Source: Clostridia bacterium
Lineage (GTDB): Bacteria; Bacillota_E; SLMV01; PUMD01
Direction: 5' to 3'
DNA: 5,404 nucleotides
Assembly: GCA_007128555.1 (NCBI GenBank)
Contig: SKXF01000100.1
Location: 1-5,404 of the forward strand
In this document: positions 1-5,404 of the stretch, piece by piece
How the letters are laid out: each line of letters begins with the position of its first letter
Numbering within the stretch: the first letter of the stretch is position 1
Notes under the pieces: model-generated
The model's input: only the letters and a program-made list of their open reading frames with translations
Databases searched by the model: none
Told to the model about the DNA's origin: nothing
Program-made: the position numbers and the translations under genes

Positions 1-357
1 CCCCGACGAACCACAGACCCCCACATCCTGCCAGACAGCCTGGTTGACAAGCTCCGGGACGCTGGCAAGCAGATCCTCGACGATCTCGCTAGGGATAAAG
101 GGCTCGCAAAGCATTTCCTGGTGGATCCGATCGAGACCCTGATCAGGGCAAAAATCGAGCTGACACCTGCAGAGGAAAAGATGCTCCGCAGGGCCCATCG
201 CGCCACAACGGAGGGAAGCATCCTCACCACGGGGGTCCAGATCGCAAGCCTATCCGTCTCGGTCGATGGCAAGGGGGTCACCGGTCCCAGGCCCTGGCCC
301 CGGCTGAAGGATGAACCCAGCAAGGATTGCGGCCCCACACCCGAAGGGGAGGCGTGA
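1..357 (+). CDS. Small helical protein of unknown function, 5' end outside window
   Basis: The frame is open from the first base of the window and ends at TGA 355-357, leaving 118 codons. A GTG at 121 could be read as a start, but it has no ribosome site, and the 30 or so residues before it look like genuine protein (amphipathic helix with the pattern LVDKLRDAGKQILDDLARD), so the true start is probably further upstream. Counting from base 1, residues 11-38 and 56-68 look helical and flank the motif FLVDPIETL (39-47) followed by IELTPAEEKML (52-62). This 'F..DP...L......LT..E' pattern resembles LigA-type domains and the leader part of some RiPP precursors (Nif11, nitrile-hydratase-like). The resemblance is by eye only. 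Residues 74-88 (ILTTGVQIASLSVSV) could form a strand, and the tail is Pro/Gly/charged and probably disordered. The gene sits 6 bases before the next gene, so the two are likely co-transcribed. No function is assigned. Confidence 0.7.
   Translation, partial: PRRTTDPHILPDSLVDKLRDAGKQILDDLARDKGLAKHFLVDPIETLIRAKIELTPAEEKMLRRAHRATTEGSILTTGVQIASLSVSVDGKGVTGPRPWPRLKDEPSKDCGPTPEGEA
344..352 (+). promoter_or_regulatory. Ribosome binding site of the 713-residue protein gene
   Basis: A purine-rich AAGGGGAGG lies 11 bases before the ATG at 364, inside the last codons of the upstream gene. Ribosomes finishing the upstream gene could feed into this site. It supports ATG 364 as the start and suggests coupled translation. 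Confidence 0.6.
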
Positions 358-363
358 CCGATC

Positions 364-2505
364 ATGACCATCGATCGAACCTCTGGCTATGACCTGCTCA
401 TCCAGATCTCCGAGGACGAGATCAACGACCAACTCGCGGACCGCTTCTTCGCGGGCGCCCTCTTCCCGCCATCCCTCGCCGTACCCTTTGACACCGGGAA
501 CATGATGGGAACGGCCCTCCTGAATTTCGGCACGCCCGTAGCCCACCTGGATGGCCCCGACCGGCAGATGGCCCTTGTCATCCCCTTTGACAACTCGGAG
601 ATCCGGCTCGGAGACCCCGGGACGGCCCATCTCGCACCCCTGGCGGGCACCATCACGATTGAGCACAGGATCACCATGGTCACCGAGGGCTCAAACCAAC
701 GCGCCGCAATGGATTTTCACGTCGGCACACCCCGGGTAGGCGTGGCCCTGGATGTCACCTCGGGGACCGCCCTTGCATCGGTCCCTGGCGCGGCAAAGCT
801 CCCGCTGGCACGGGTAGAGGCACTTCTGGCCCACATCCTATCGCTGGAACTGAAGCGTATCCGGCGCATCCCCTTCACACCCCCCATTCCAGTGGGTGAC
901 GACGCCGACCCCACACGCATCTTTGATATCGAGGTCATCCCAACCGGCGGAGCAGGCCCGACGTGCCTCACCTTCGGCCTGCACATGACCCGAGACACCG
1001 GGGGCGACATCAACTCGGTGACCCAGAGCTTCATCCCGGATTCGGGCAATGCGGTGGTCATGATGAGCAACGTCTGGCTGCTCGCCCACATGCTACGGCC
1101 GAGGGTGGCAAGGGAGCTGGGGGTGGATCTCTCAGCCTTTGACACGCCCCTGAGGCTGAATCGCAGCATTGCCATTCCGGACAACGACGGGATCCTGACC
1201 CACCTTGAAGCCAGCGTCGAGGGCCATCGAATTCGCGTCGGCGGACGGGCAAGGGATTCCGGCACGGGCTGGTCCGCCGTTGCCACGTTCACCTTCTTCG
1301 TGAGCATCCGGCTGACAGAAGATGGCTCCATTGCGGTTGAGACGACCGAACCCTCCGTCAACATTGAGGCCGACCTCGCCTGGTGGGTGTGGGTGGCCAG
1401 CCTCGGGCTTGGCGCCCTGTTTGGAGGCTTTGTCGGCTCCATCGTGGCAGGCATCTCCCTTGCCGTCGCGGAGGCTGCCGCCGGAAGCATCGCCAGGAAC
1501 CTGGGCTCGGGGGCGATCGGCGACGCCCTTGGCGGCCTTACCACGCTGCCCCTCGGCCCCGTGGGTGAAGGATTCACCCTTGATGAGGTGATTCTCCTCG
1601 ACGACCTGGAGTTCCGGGGTTCCATCATTCGATCTCATTGCATTCCCGTGCGAGACCAGGGATCCCATGTCTCCGCTACCGGGTTCACCGTCAATCTCGA
1701 TGACGGCAACGTGGGCAGCGAGGCTGTCCCGGCAATGGATCTCATCTGGGATCCCCTGCGGGGAATCAGCACCGGCGGTGCGGCAGGACTCACTGTCACG
1801 GGAACCTCCTTCGAAGGGCTGACTCCGGTGCAGATCGCGGGGCTTCCGCTGTCAGACCGGAGGATCCCCCTGACCATGATTCCGCTCCACCTCCACTCAC
1901 CTGGGCAAGACCTGGTCTTCGGCGTGCAGACCACCGATGGCCGTTATGCCAGGGTGCGAGCAGGGCTGACCTCCGGAGATCAAACCGTGCTTCACCTGCA
2001 ATGGGTGACCTTCGATACGGCGGTCCCTCAACTGGATGTGGCTGCGGGCTGGTCCGTCCTGGAGCAGGTCGAGGTGAACGAGTACGTTGCGCAAGACGGC
2101 TCCACCTGCCAGACGAGCTCCATCGCGTGGTGGGGCACCTTCGAGGCCTGGCCCAGGCTCATGGTCTTCCCCATCGACTACCAATGGTGCCTCTGCGGCA
2201 GGGTGCTCAGGGAGGGAAAGGGAAGCGTGACGGTTCCCGGAGCATCCCTCACCTATCAACTCGAGGGCCGTCATCTGCAGGTGGAGAGCCAGGTGGGACA
2301 CAGCATCAAATGCGAACTGTGCGTGAGCGCTATTGATGCCCGGGGGCAGGAGCTGTTCACGTGTATCCGACTGTCACAACCGGGTGTTCAGACGGTGTGT
2401 TGGAAGATCGCCCAGATCGAGGAGGTGCGGATTGAGCTCATCGAACCGCGAGTGCAGATCAACCACCCGCGCCAGCTCATGAAAGAGCTTGCCGACCGTT
2501 CATAG
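364..2505 (+). CDS. Large beta-rich protein, possibly two TULIP (BPI/P47-like) domains plus a C-terminal beta domain
   Basis: The product has 713 residues, ATG to TAG. There is no N-terminal signal peptide, so a cytoplasmic location or non-classical export is likely. Residues 10-35 (YDLLIQISEDEIN..., then a hydrophobic helix and FPP) followed by alternating strands to about 190 resemble the opening of a TULIP-type lipid-binding domain. A second similar unit seems to start at 230 (VVMMSNVWLLAHML) and run to about 335. Residues 339-374 are a Trp-rich then Gly/Ala-rich hydrophobic stretch. Residues about 400-600 are beta-rich. Residues about 603-670 look like an Ig-like sandwich with C609-x-C611, C650-xx-C653 and C667. 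TULIP proteins bind lipids or hydrophobic ligands in a groove, and clostridial P47/OrfX proteins of toxin gene clusters belong to this superfamily. My assignment rests on pattern, not alignment. Alternatives are a phage or secretion-structure protein, or an unknown family. It is the downstream partner of the small gene ending at 357. Confidence 0.85.
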   Translation: MTIDRTSGYDLLIQISEDEINDQLADRFFAGALFPPSLAVPFDTGNMMGTALLNFGTPVAHLDGPDRQMALVIPFDNSEIRLGDPGTAHLAPLAGTITIEHRITMVTEGSNQRAAMDFHVGTPRVGVALDVTSGTALASVPGAAKLPLARVEALLAHILSLELKRIRRIPFTPPIPVGDDADPTRIFDIEVIPTGGAGPTCLTFGLHMTRDTGGDINSVTQSFIPDSGNAVVMMSNVWLLAHMLRPRVARELGVDLSAFDTPLRLNRSIAIPDNDGILTHLEASVEGHRIRVGGRARDSGTGWSAVATFTFFVSIRLTEDGSIAVETTEPSVNIEADLAWWVWVASLGLGALFGGFVGSIVAGISLAVAEAAAGSIARNLGSGAIGDALGGLTTLPLGPVGEGFTLDEVILLDDLEFRGSIIRSHCIPVRDQGSHVSATGFTVNLDDGNVGSEAVPAMDLIWDPLRGISTGGAAGLTVTGTSFEGLTPVQIAGLPLSDRRIPLTMIPLHLHSPGQDLVFGVQTTDGRYARVRAGLTSGDQTVLHLQWVTFDTAVPQLDVAAGWSVLEQVEVNEYVAQDGSTCQTSSIAWWGTFEAWPRLMVFPIDYQWCLCGRVLREGKGSVTVPGASLTYQLEGRHLQVESQVGHSIKCELCVSAIDARGQELFTCIRLSQPGVQTVCWKIAQIEEVRIELIEPRVQINHPRQLMKELADRS
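1378..1485 (+). other. Hydrophobic Gly/Ala-rich segment inside the 713-residue protein
   Basis: Residues 339-374 begin AWWVWVASLGLGALFGGF and continue without charge until E370. The stretch is long enough for one or two membrane passes, and its Gly-x-x-x-Gly spacing would allow tight helix packing. It sits between beta-rich domains in a protein that otherwise looks soluble. It could be a membrane-inserting hairpin, a buried helical pair or an assembly surface. Sequence alone does not decide between these. Confidence 0.5.
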
Positions 2506-2610
2506 AGACCATGAGATGTGCCCGACACTGGGGCTCGGGGATGTCACCTTTCACCCTCTACAGCTCGACGGTGCCCATTTCGAGGGCACACAGAGGATAT
2601 TAGCCTGTTT

Positions 2611-2653
2611 GGTGCCGATGGACCGGCGTGAAGGGACCAGGTCCATCGGCACC
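2611..2653. repeat. Perfect 14-bp inverted repeat, 15-base loop
   Basis: GGTGCCGATGGACC (2611-2624) is exactly the reverse complement of 2640-2653. It begins 106 bases after the stop of the 713-residue protein gene. In RNA it would form a strong hairpin, but no T-run follows on either strand, so it is not a classical intrinsic terminator. It could be a U-less terminator, an RNA 3'-end stabiliser, or a protein binding site. Confidence 0.75.
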
Positions 2654-3098
2654 CAAAGCCTCCCTGCAGAGCATCGCGGGAGCCATGGTGCCTGGGATGC
2701 CAGGGGGAACGATCCGCCCTGCTCTTCATCCCCCTGCTGGAGCACCCACGTGCACTGTGCAGGGACACCGCAGGAAGGGAGAATAACAGGAGACGCTTTT
2801 CTCGTTTCTCATCTCAACTGCGGCCATAATCAACGTCCCAGACGCCCCCGAGATGCTGAGCGCACCCAGATCTGCCCATCGCCTTGCATATCAACATCAC
2901 CATGTGGGGCCACCCCGGGGTCGTCCATAGAAGCACCCTCCCCGGAGGGACGAAGCTCCTGTCAGGTTCCCGGAGCTTTGCCAGAAGAACGGCCCATCCC
3001 CTCTCCTGCATGGATCGCCCGGCAAAAAGACACCTCCCGATGCCACTGCATGAAGGTTCCTCATGGTCGACGTCGAACGGTAGAGAATCAGATGCATT

Positions 3099-3107
3099 GA
3101 AGGAGTG
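3099..3107 (+). promoter_or_regulatory. Ribosome binding site that sets a TTG start for the SDR gene
   Basis: GAAGGAGTG lies 7 bases before TTG at 3115. The next residues, KILVMGGTQFFG, are the standard first strand and glycine loop of a Rossmann fold, which normally begins within a few residues of the N-terminus. Ribosome site and protein family therefore agree on TTG 3115. Confidence 0.8.
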
Positions 3108-3114
3108 AACAACA

Positions 3115-4182
3115 TTGAAGATTCTTGTCATGGGAGGCACGCAGTTCTTCGGACGAAGAGCCGTGGAACTGCTCCTTGAACAGGGCTACGAGATGACCCT
3201 CATGTCCCGGGGTCAGACCCCCCTTCCCTGGGAGGACGGCGCCCTTGAGCATCTGTCCGTTGATCGGTCCCGTCCCGCAGATGTGACCTCTGCGCTGAGG
3301 GGCAGAACCTTCGACGCCGTCTACGACAACATCGCCATGAATGCAGAGCACGTGCGAACCGTACTGAATGCCCTGGGCGACACCGGCCAGTACCTGCTGA
3401 TGAGCTCGGGCAGCGTCTACCAGGGCCGAGACCACGTACCGATCGGCGAGTACCTGTACGCCGATCGGGATCCACACACTCCCGAAGCTGACTGGACGAA
3501 GATGATGAAGCCCCTGGATGAGACCACAGTGCCCCTCGATATCGACTGGCTGGAACAGGAGATTCAAGGCGAGGAGGGCGCTTACCGAAAGGGCAAGCTG
3601 GAGGCCGAGCGAGAGCTGGTCTACGCCCGCGATGTACAGAGCCGCGGCCTACACTACACGATCTTCCGACCACCCCAGGTCGAGGGACCCTGGGATCCAA
3701 CCCGGCGAACCGAGTTCTTCGCGCGTCGCATTGCCGACGAGGGCGGCATTCTCCTTCCCCGCGAGGGAAGGGGCAGGGTCTTTCAAAAGGTCTTCCGCGA
3801 TGACGTGGCCTCGGCCGTGGTCGCCGCCCTGGATAACCCAAGGGCCCACGACACCGCCTACAACATCGCACAGGAGGAGATCCTCTCCCTGGAGAGGTAC
3901 TTCGGGGTGATATCGGCCTGCCTGAACGTGTCTCCCCCGGTTCTCGTCGATGTTCCCGGCCCCGACCTGGCCCATAGGCTGGGACCCGAATATCGTCCAC
4001 CACTCCCCGGGGCCAAGACCGTCTGCCTCGATCGGGCTCGTCGGGACCTGGACTATTCATCCTCACCCTACCTGGAGTGGATGAAAGAAACCCTCGACTG
4101 GATCCTCGCGGGACCGCCCCCCGACGGATACGATGAACTCCGGGAAAGGGAAGTCCACCAGGTTCGCCAGGTGGGCGGCTGA
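3115..4182 (+). CDS. NAD(P)-dependent epimerase/dehydratase-like protein (SDR superfamily, extended or atypical type)
   Basis: The product is 355 residues, a usual length for extended SDRs. Residues 3-13 (ILVMGGTQFFG) form the first Rossmann strand and the glycine-rich nucleotide loop, in the GGTxFxG form common in epimerase-like atypical SDRs and the CSP41-like group. Arg32 in MSRG, right after the second strand, would suit NADP(H). MSSGSVYQ (96-103) supplies the catalytic Ser region, and Y157-RKG-K161 matches the YxxxK active-site pair. FRPPQVEGPWD (184-194) and VFRDDVASAV (227-236) are typical substrate-side segments of sugar-nucleotide epimerases. Substrate cannot be told; nucleotide sugars or small carbonyl compounds are possible, and some relatives have RNA-binding rather than enzymatic roles. 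There is no signal peptide, so it is cytoplasmic. It has no close plus-strand neighbour (609 bases before, over 290 to the next start), so it is probably monocistronic. Confidence 0.92.
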   Translation: MKILVMGGTQFFGRRAVELLLEQGYEMTLMSRGQTPLPWEDGALEHLSVDRSRPADVTSALRGRTFDAVYDNIAMNAEHVRTVLNALGDTGQYLLMSSGSVYQGRDHVPIGEYLYADRDPHTPEADWTKMMKPLDETTVPLDIDWLEQEIQGEEGAYRKGKLEAERELVYARDVQSRGLHYTIFRPPQVEGPWDPTRRTEFFARRIADEGGILLPREGRGRVFQKVFRDDVASAVVAALDNPRAHDTAYNIAQEEILSLERYFGVISACLNVSPPVLVDVPGPDLAHRLGPEYRPPLPGAKTVCLDRARRDLDYSSSPYLEWMKETLDWILAGPPPDGYDELREREVHQVRQVGG

Positions 4183-4274
4183 CCGAACCCGGGTCCTACG
4201 AAACCAGGGCCATCCCGTCCCCTGCTCCCGTCACAAGACGGCCCGTGGCGAAGCCGGAGATTCCCACCCTCCGC

Positions 4275-4320
4275 CCTGGGGCTGCGTCCCGTCTACGGGG
4301 TGGCGCTGACGCAGCCCAGG
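4275..4320. terminator. Strong hairpin downstream of the SDR gene, likely terminator without T-run
   Basis: 4275-4288 pairs with 4308-4320 (CCTGGG.CTGCGTC) over 13 bp with one bulged G. The loop contains a small CCG/TCTA/CGG hairpin at 4289-4298. It lies about 92 bases after the stop at 4182, and a weaker 5-bp hairpin (4228-4241, CCGTC-ACAA-GACGG) lies between. No T-run follows immediately; the first is TTTTT at 4365-4369. The position suggests a 3' end for the SDR transcript, but the missing T-run leaves the mechanism open. Confidence 0.45.
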
Positions 4321-4412
4321 CCAGGGATCACCCCCATGAACTTGGAATATCAAGAGAATATGACTTTTTGACGGACATTGCTAAATCCTGGCTGAGGCTG
4401 AACGTAATGGAG

Positions 4413-4442
4413 CCATAGTTTCCACCGGGCCAGAACATACTA
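4413..4442 (+). promoter_or_regulatory. Probable sigma-G (forespore) promoter of the DUF1540 gene
   Basis: The -10 element CATACTA (4436-4442) fits the sigma-G consensus CATNHTA at every position. An exact 18-base spacer separates it from CCATA (4413-4417), which matches four of five positions of the -35 consensus GHATR. A start of transcription near 4449-4450 would give a leader of about 25 bases holding the ribosome site. The match would mean expression in the forespore late in sporulation. The consensus is from Bacillus subtilis, so transfer to this organism is an inference. Confidence 0.55.
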
Positions 4443-4460
4443 CAGACATGCAATGAGGCA

Positions 4461-4470
4461 GGGAGGTGAT
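4461..4470 (+). promoter_or_regulatory. Ribosome binding site that selects GTG 4474
   Basis: GGGAGGTGAT is an almost full complement of the 16S rRNA 3' end. Its GGAGG core (4462-4466) ends 7 bases before GTG 4474. The in-frame ATG at 4453 would place this site inside the coding sequence and has no ribosome site of its own, so GTG 4474 is preferred. Confidence 0.85.
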
Positions 4471-4473
4471 CTG

Positions 4474-4719
4474 GTGAACCAGCATATCCACTGTATCGTC
4501 GATAATTGCCATTACTGGGCTTCACAGAACAAATGCGTCGCAAACGAGATCCTGGTGGCTTCGGACCAATTTGCTGCTCAGCAACCCGACCGCGTAGATG
4601 CCAACATGGCTCAACAGCTGTCTCCTACTCCAGCCAATGACTGTATGGCCACATGCTGTAAATCTTTCGTTCGCAAGGGCTCTGATCAAGTAGGCGCTGA
4701 CGGCATCACGAAGATATAA
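4474..4719 (+). CDS. DUF1540 family small cysteine protein, probably sporulation-linked
   Basis: The product has 81 residues from GTG 4474 to TAA. It shows the DUF1540 pattern: HCIVDNCHYW (residues 6-15, C7 and C12), then NKCVANEI (19-26, C21), a charged middle with QPDRVDA (37-43), and C57, C61, C62 followed by KSF. The spaced cysteines suggest a small metal-bound, probably zinc, fold. The biochemical role of the family is unknown. It is widespread in Firmicutes, mostly in spore formers. The upstream match to a sigma-G promoter points to forespore expression, so a spore-core or germination-related role is plausible but inferred. The gene is less GC-rich than the rest (93 of 180 bases in 4501-4680, about 52%, against 41 of 60 in 1381-1440). 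It appears monocistronic, with a hairpin 43 bases after its stop. Confidence 0.9.
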   Translation: MNQHIHCIVDNCHYWASQNKCVANEILVASDQFAAQQPDRVDANMAQQLSPTPANDCMATCCKSFVRKGSDQVGADGITKI

Positions 4720-4761
4720 TCACCGAACTGACCACAGAGACGCCTTGAGAGTTGATGATCA

Positions 4762-4789
4762 TGCGCATCCCATGAAAACGGGATGCGCA
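4762..4789. terminator. Perfect 10-bp hairpin, possible two-way terminator
   Basis: TGCGCATCCC (4762-4771) pairs exactly with 4780-4789 around the 8-base loop ATGAAAAC. It lies 43 bases after the DUF1540 stop (4719) and directly next to the stop (4791) of a possible minus-strand gene, a place where a shared terminator is expected. No T-run is present on either strand. Confidence 0.5.
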
Positions 4790-4790
4790 A

Positions 4791-5006
4791 CTACCCTGGA
4801 ACGCCGCCTCCCCGCAACACGCTGCCTGTGTTGCATACCGGTAAGGTGGTTTCTCCTGGCGTGGTATTGGTTGGGGGCATTCGGACCCTGACGGAACCCA
4901 GAACGTCTTGGTGTTCAAAGACGGAGAATTGCTCGTCAATAACTGCAGCCCAGACGTCAAAAAGTGCTCCAGGATAGGAGCCGATCCCAGGTCTATCATT
5001 CACCAT
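4791..5006 (-). CDS. Possible small protein gene, unknown function
   Basis: Read on the minus strand, ATG at 5006-5004 is preceded by GAAGGTG (5019-5013) at a 6-base spacing and opens a 71-residue frame ending in TAG (4793-4791). A GTG at 5015 is an alternative start. The product has a protein-like mix with a hydrophobic core segment (ALFDVWAAVIDEQFSVFEHQ, residues 14-33), then GSVRVRMPP, and a Gly/Pro/Thr-rich tail. I recognise no family. The perfect hairpin at 4762-4789 starts one base after its stop, which favours a real convergent gene. Against it are short length, little codon bias, and no visible promoter. It could also be the remnant of a longer gene, though a minus-strand stop at 5078-5076 limits any upstream extension. 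Confidence 0.3.
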   Translation of the reverse strand: MVNDRPGIGSYPGALFDVWAAVIDEQFSVFEHQDVLGSVRVRMPPTNTTPGETTLPVCNTGSVLRGGGVPG

Positions 5007-5015
5007 CAGTGACAC

Positions 5016-5404
5016 CTTCGTGTCGTGAAATGAGCGGTGTAACCTTCCACAAGAGCTCTCAGGGCCAGGTGGGTCTCACCCACTCACGATGGGTCCCAGG
5101 TAACAGACACGATCGGTTCGATCCAGGAAGCGCGCGTGGCAAAGTCACAATCAGTGCCCGTCAACACCCAGCAGCGAAATCAAAGGCATCCAGAAGTCTT
5201 GGCCCTTGGAACCCGAGGTGCAGCAAGGAAGAAATAGATCCTGACATCAATGTTCCCTGGTCGTGTTGTCGACCCTACCTGCTGTGACCAGAAAGAGGAG
5301 GGCGTGCACGCGGCCAGGGCCGCATCGGCAGGAGAACTGAGAAGGCAATCTACGGCACCCGCTGGCGATCGCCGACCGTCTGGGCCTGCGCATTTCTCCA
5401 GCCA
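5016..5404. other. 389 bases without a supportable gene
   Basis: Open frames here give products with no hydrophobic core or known motif. Small inverted repeats occur: GTGGGT-CTC-ACCCAC (5069-5083) and GATCG-GTT-CGATC (5111-5123). An AGAGGAGGG at 5294-5302 resembles a ribosome site, but the only start near it (GTG 5304) is too close and opens an Ala/Arg/Ser/Pro-rich frame. The last 55 bases could hold the end of a minus-strand gene entering from the right, but too little is visible to call it. Confidence 0.5.

Larger units (their letters stand above)
2506..3114. other. 609-base intergenic region without a credible gene
   Basis: No frame here reads like protein. The long plus-strand open frame over 2489-3100 has a TTG start, no ribosome site, and a product rich in Pro, Ser, Cys, His and Arg with no hydrophobic core. 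Structured elements are a perfect 14-bp inverted repeat (2611-2653), a 7-bp inverted repeat AAGCTCC/GGAGCTT (2953-2959 with 2972-2978) and a 10-bp palindrome ACCCCGGGGT (2912-2921). I recognise no riboswitch or T-box core. The region should hold the end of the upstream operon's transcript and the promoter of the SDR gene at 3115, but no clear sigma-A promoter is visible. Confidence 0.6.

Noticed and set aside
121..357. GTG at 121 as the start of the first gene
   Set aside because: No ribosome site precedes it, and the same frame is open and protein-like back to base 1.
717..1628. A 303-codon minus-strand open frame inside the large gene
   Set aside because: It is antisense to a convincing gene, and its product is full of Pro, Ser, Arg and Thr without domains, as expected of a mirror frame in GC-rich coding DNA.
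2489..3100. A 203-codon plus-strand open frame starting with TTG
   Set aside because: It overlaps the end of the large gene, has no ribosome site, and its product is low in hydrophobic residues and rich in Pro, Ser, His, Cys and Arg. It looks like chance openness in GC-rich DNA.
3200..4066. A 288-codon minus-strand open frame inside the SDR gene
   Set aside because: The product is extremely rich in Arg, Pro and Gly and lies wholly opposite a well-supported enzyme gene.
4368..4373. TTGACG as a sigma-A -35 element
   Set aside because: No acceptable -10 lies 16-18 bases downstream; the sequence there is GCTGAG or similar.
4453..4719. ATG 4453 as the start of the DUF1540 gene
   Set aside because: It would put the near-perfect ribosome site 4461-4470 inside the coding sequence. 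GTG 4474 fits that site and the usual family N-terminus.
4814..4834. GCAACAC-GCTGCCT-GTGTTGC inverted repeat as a terminator or operator
   Set aside because: The 7-bp stem is perfect but lies inside the possible minus-strand gene, with no T-run or promoter beside it, so no role can be supported.
4841..4862. AAGGTGGTTTCTCC as a T-box-like motif
   Set aside because: It lacks the conserved GGTGGNACC core and there is no downstream aminoacyl-tRNA synthetase or amino-acid gene.
5115..5124. GGTTCGATCC as a tRNA T-loop
   Set aside because: The flanking bases do not form a T-stem and no acceptor, D or anticodon arm can be built; it is part of the small repeat GATCG-GTT-CGATC.
5350..5404. Minus-strand frame ending at TAG 5352-5350 as the C-terminal tail of a gene entering from the right
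   Set aside because: The 17 visible residues (ending QTVGDRQRVP) have gene-like third bases, but 55 bases are too few, and a plus-strand frame over the same bases looks equally gene-like.

Overview
The window looks like chromosomal DNA of a spore-forming, fairly GC-rich Firmicute (clostridia-like). Two things suggest this. A DUF1540 cysteine protein, a family typical of Firmicutes, sits behind a promoter that closely fits the forespore sigma-G consensus. Several genes also have strong purine-rich Shine-Dalgarno sequences, and one uses a TTG start. I cannot name a species.

Layout, left to right. Bases 1-357 hold the 3' end of a plus-strand gene that began before the window. Its product is small and helical and I do not recognise it, although it has an 'FLVDP...LTPAEE' motif like those in LigA-type domains and some RiPP leader regions. 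Six bases later, with its ribosome site inside the end of that gene, a 713-codon gene follows (364-2505). Its product is a beta-rich protein with no signal peptide, two segments that resemble TULIP (BPI/P47-like) lipid-binding domains, a glycine-rich hydrophobic stretch in the middle, and a cysteine-bearing beta domain at the C-terminus. The two genes look like one operon. The TULIP assignment is tentative.

A 609-base stretch with no credible gene follows (2506-3114). Its main feature is a perfect 14-bp inverted repeat. Next is a well-supported NAD(P)-dependent epimerase/reductase of the SDR superfamily (3115-4182, TTG start). It appears to be transcribed alone and ends in a strong hairpin region (4275-4320).

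The right third is lower in GC. It carries the DUF1540 gene (GTG start at 4474), which points toward a possible small minus-strand gene (4791-5006). A perfect 10-bp hairpin lies between their 3' ends. Bases 5016-5404 contain nothing I can call with confidence.

Functionally the window splits into an uncharacterised two-gene operon, a stand-alone dehydrogenase-like enzyme, and a probably late-sporulation small protein. Nothing in the sequence links the three to each other. The operon is the best candidate for an undescribed system.
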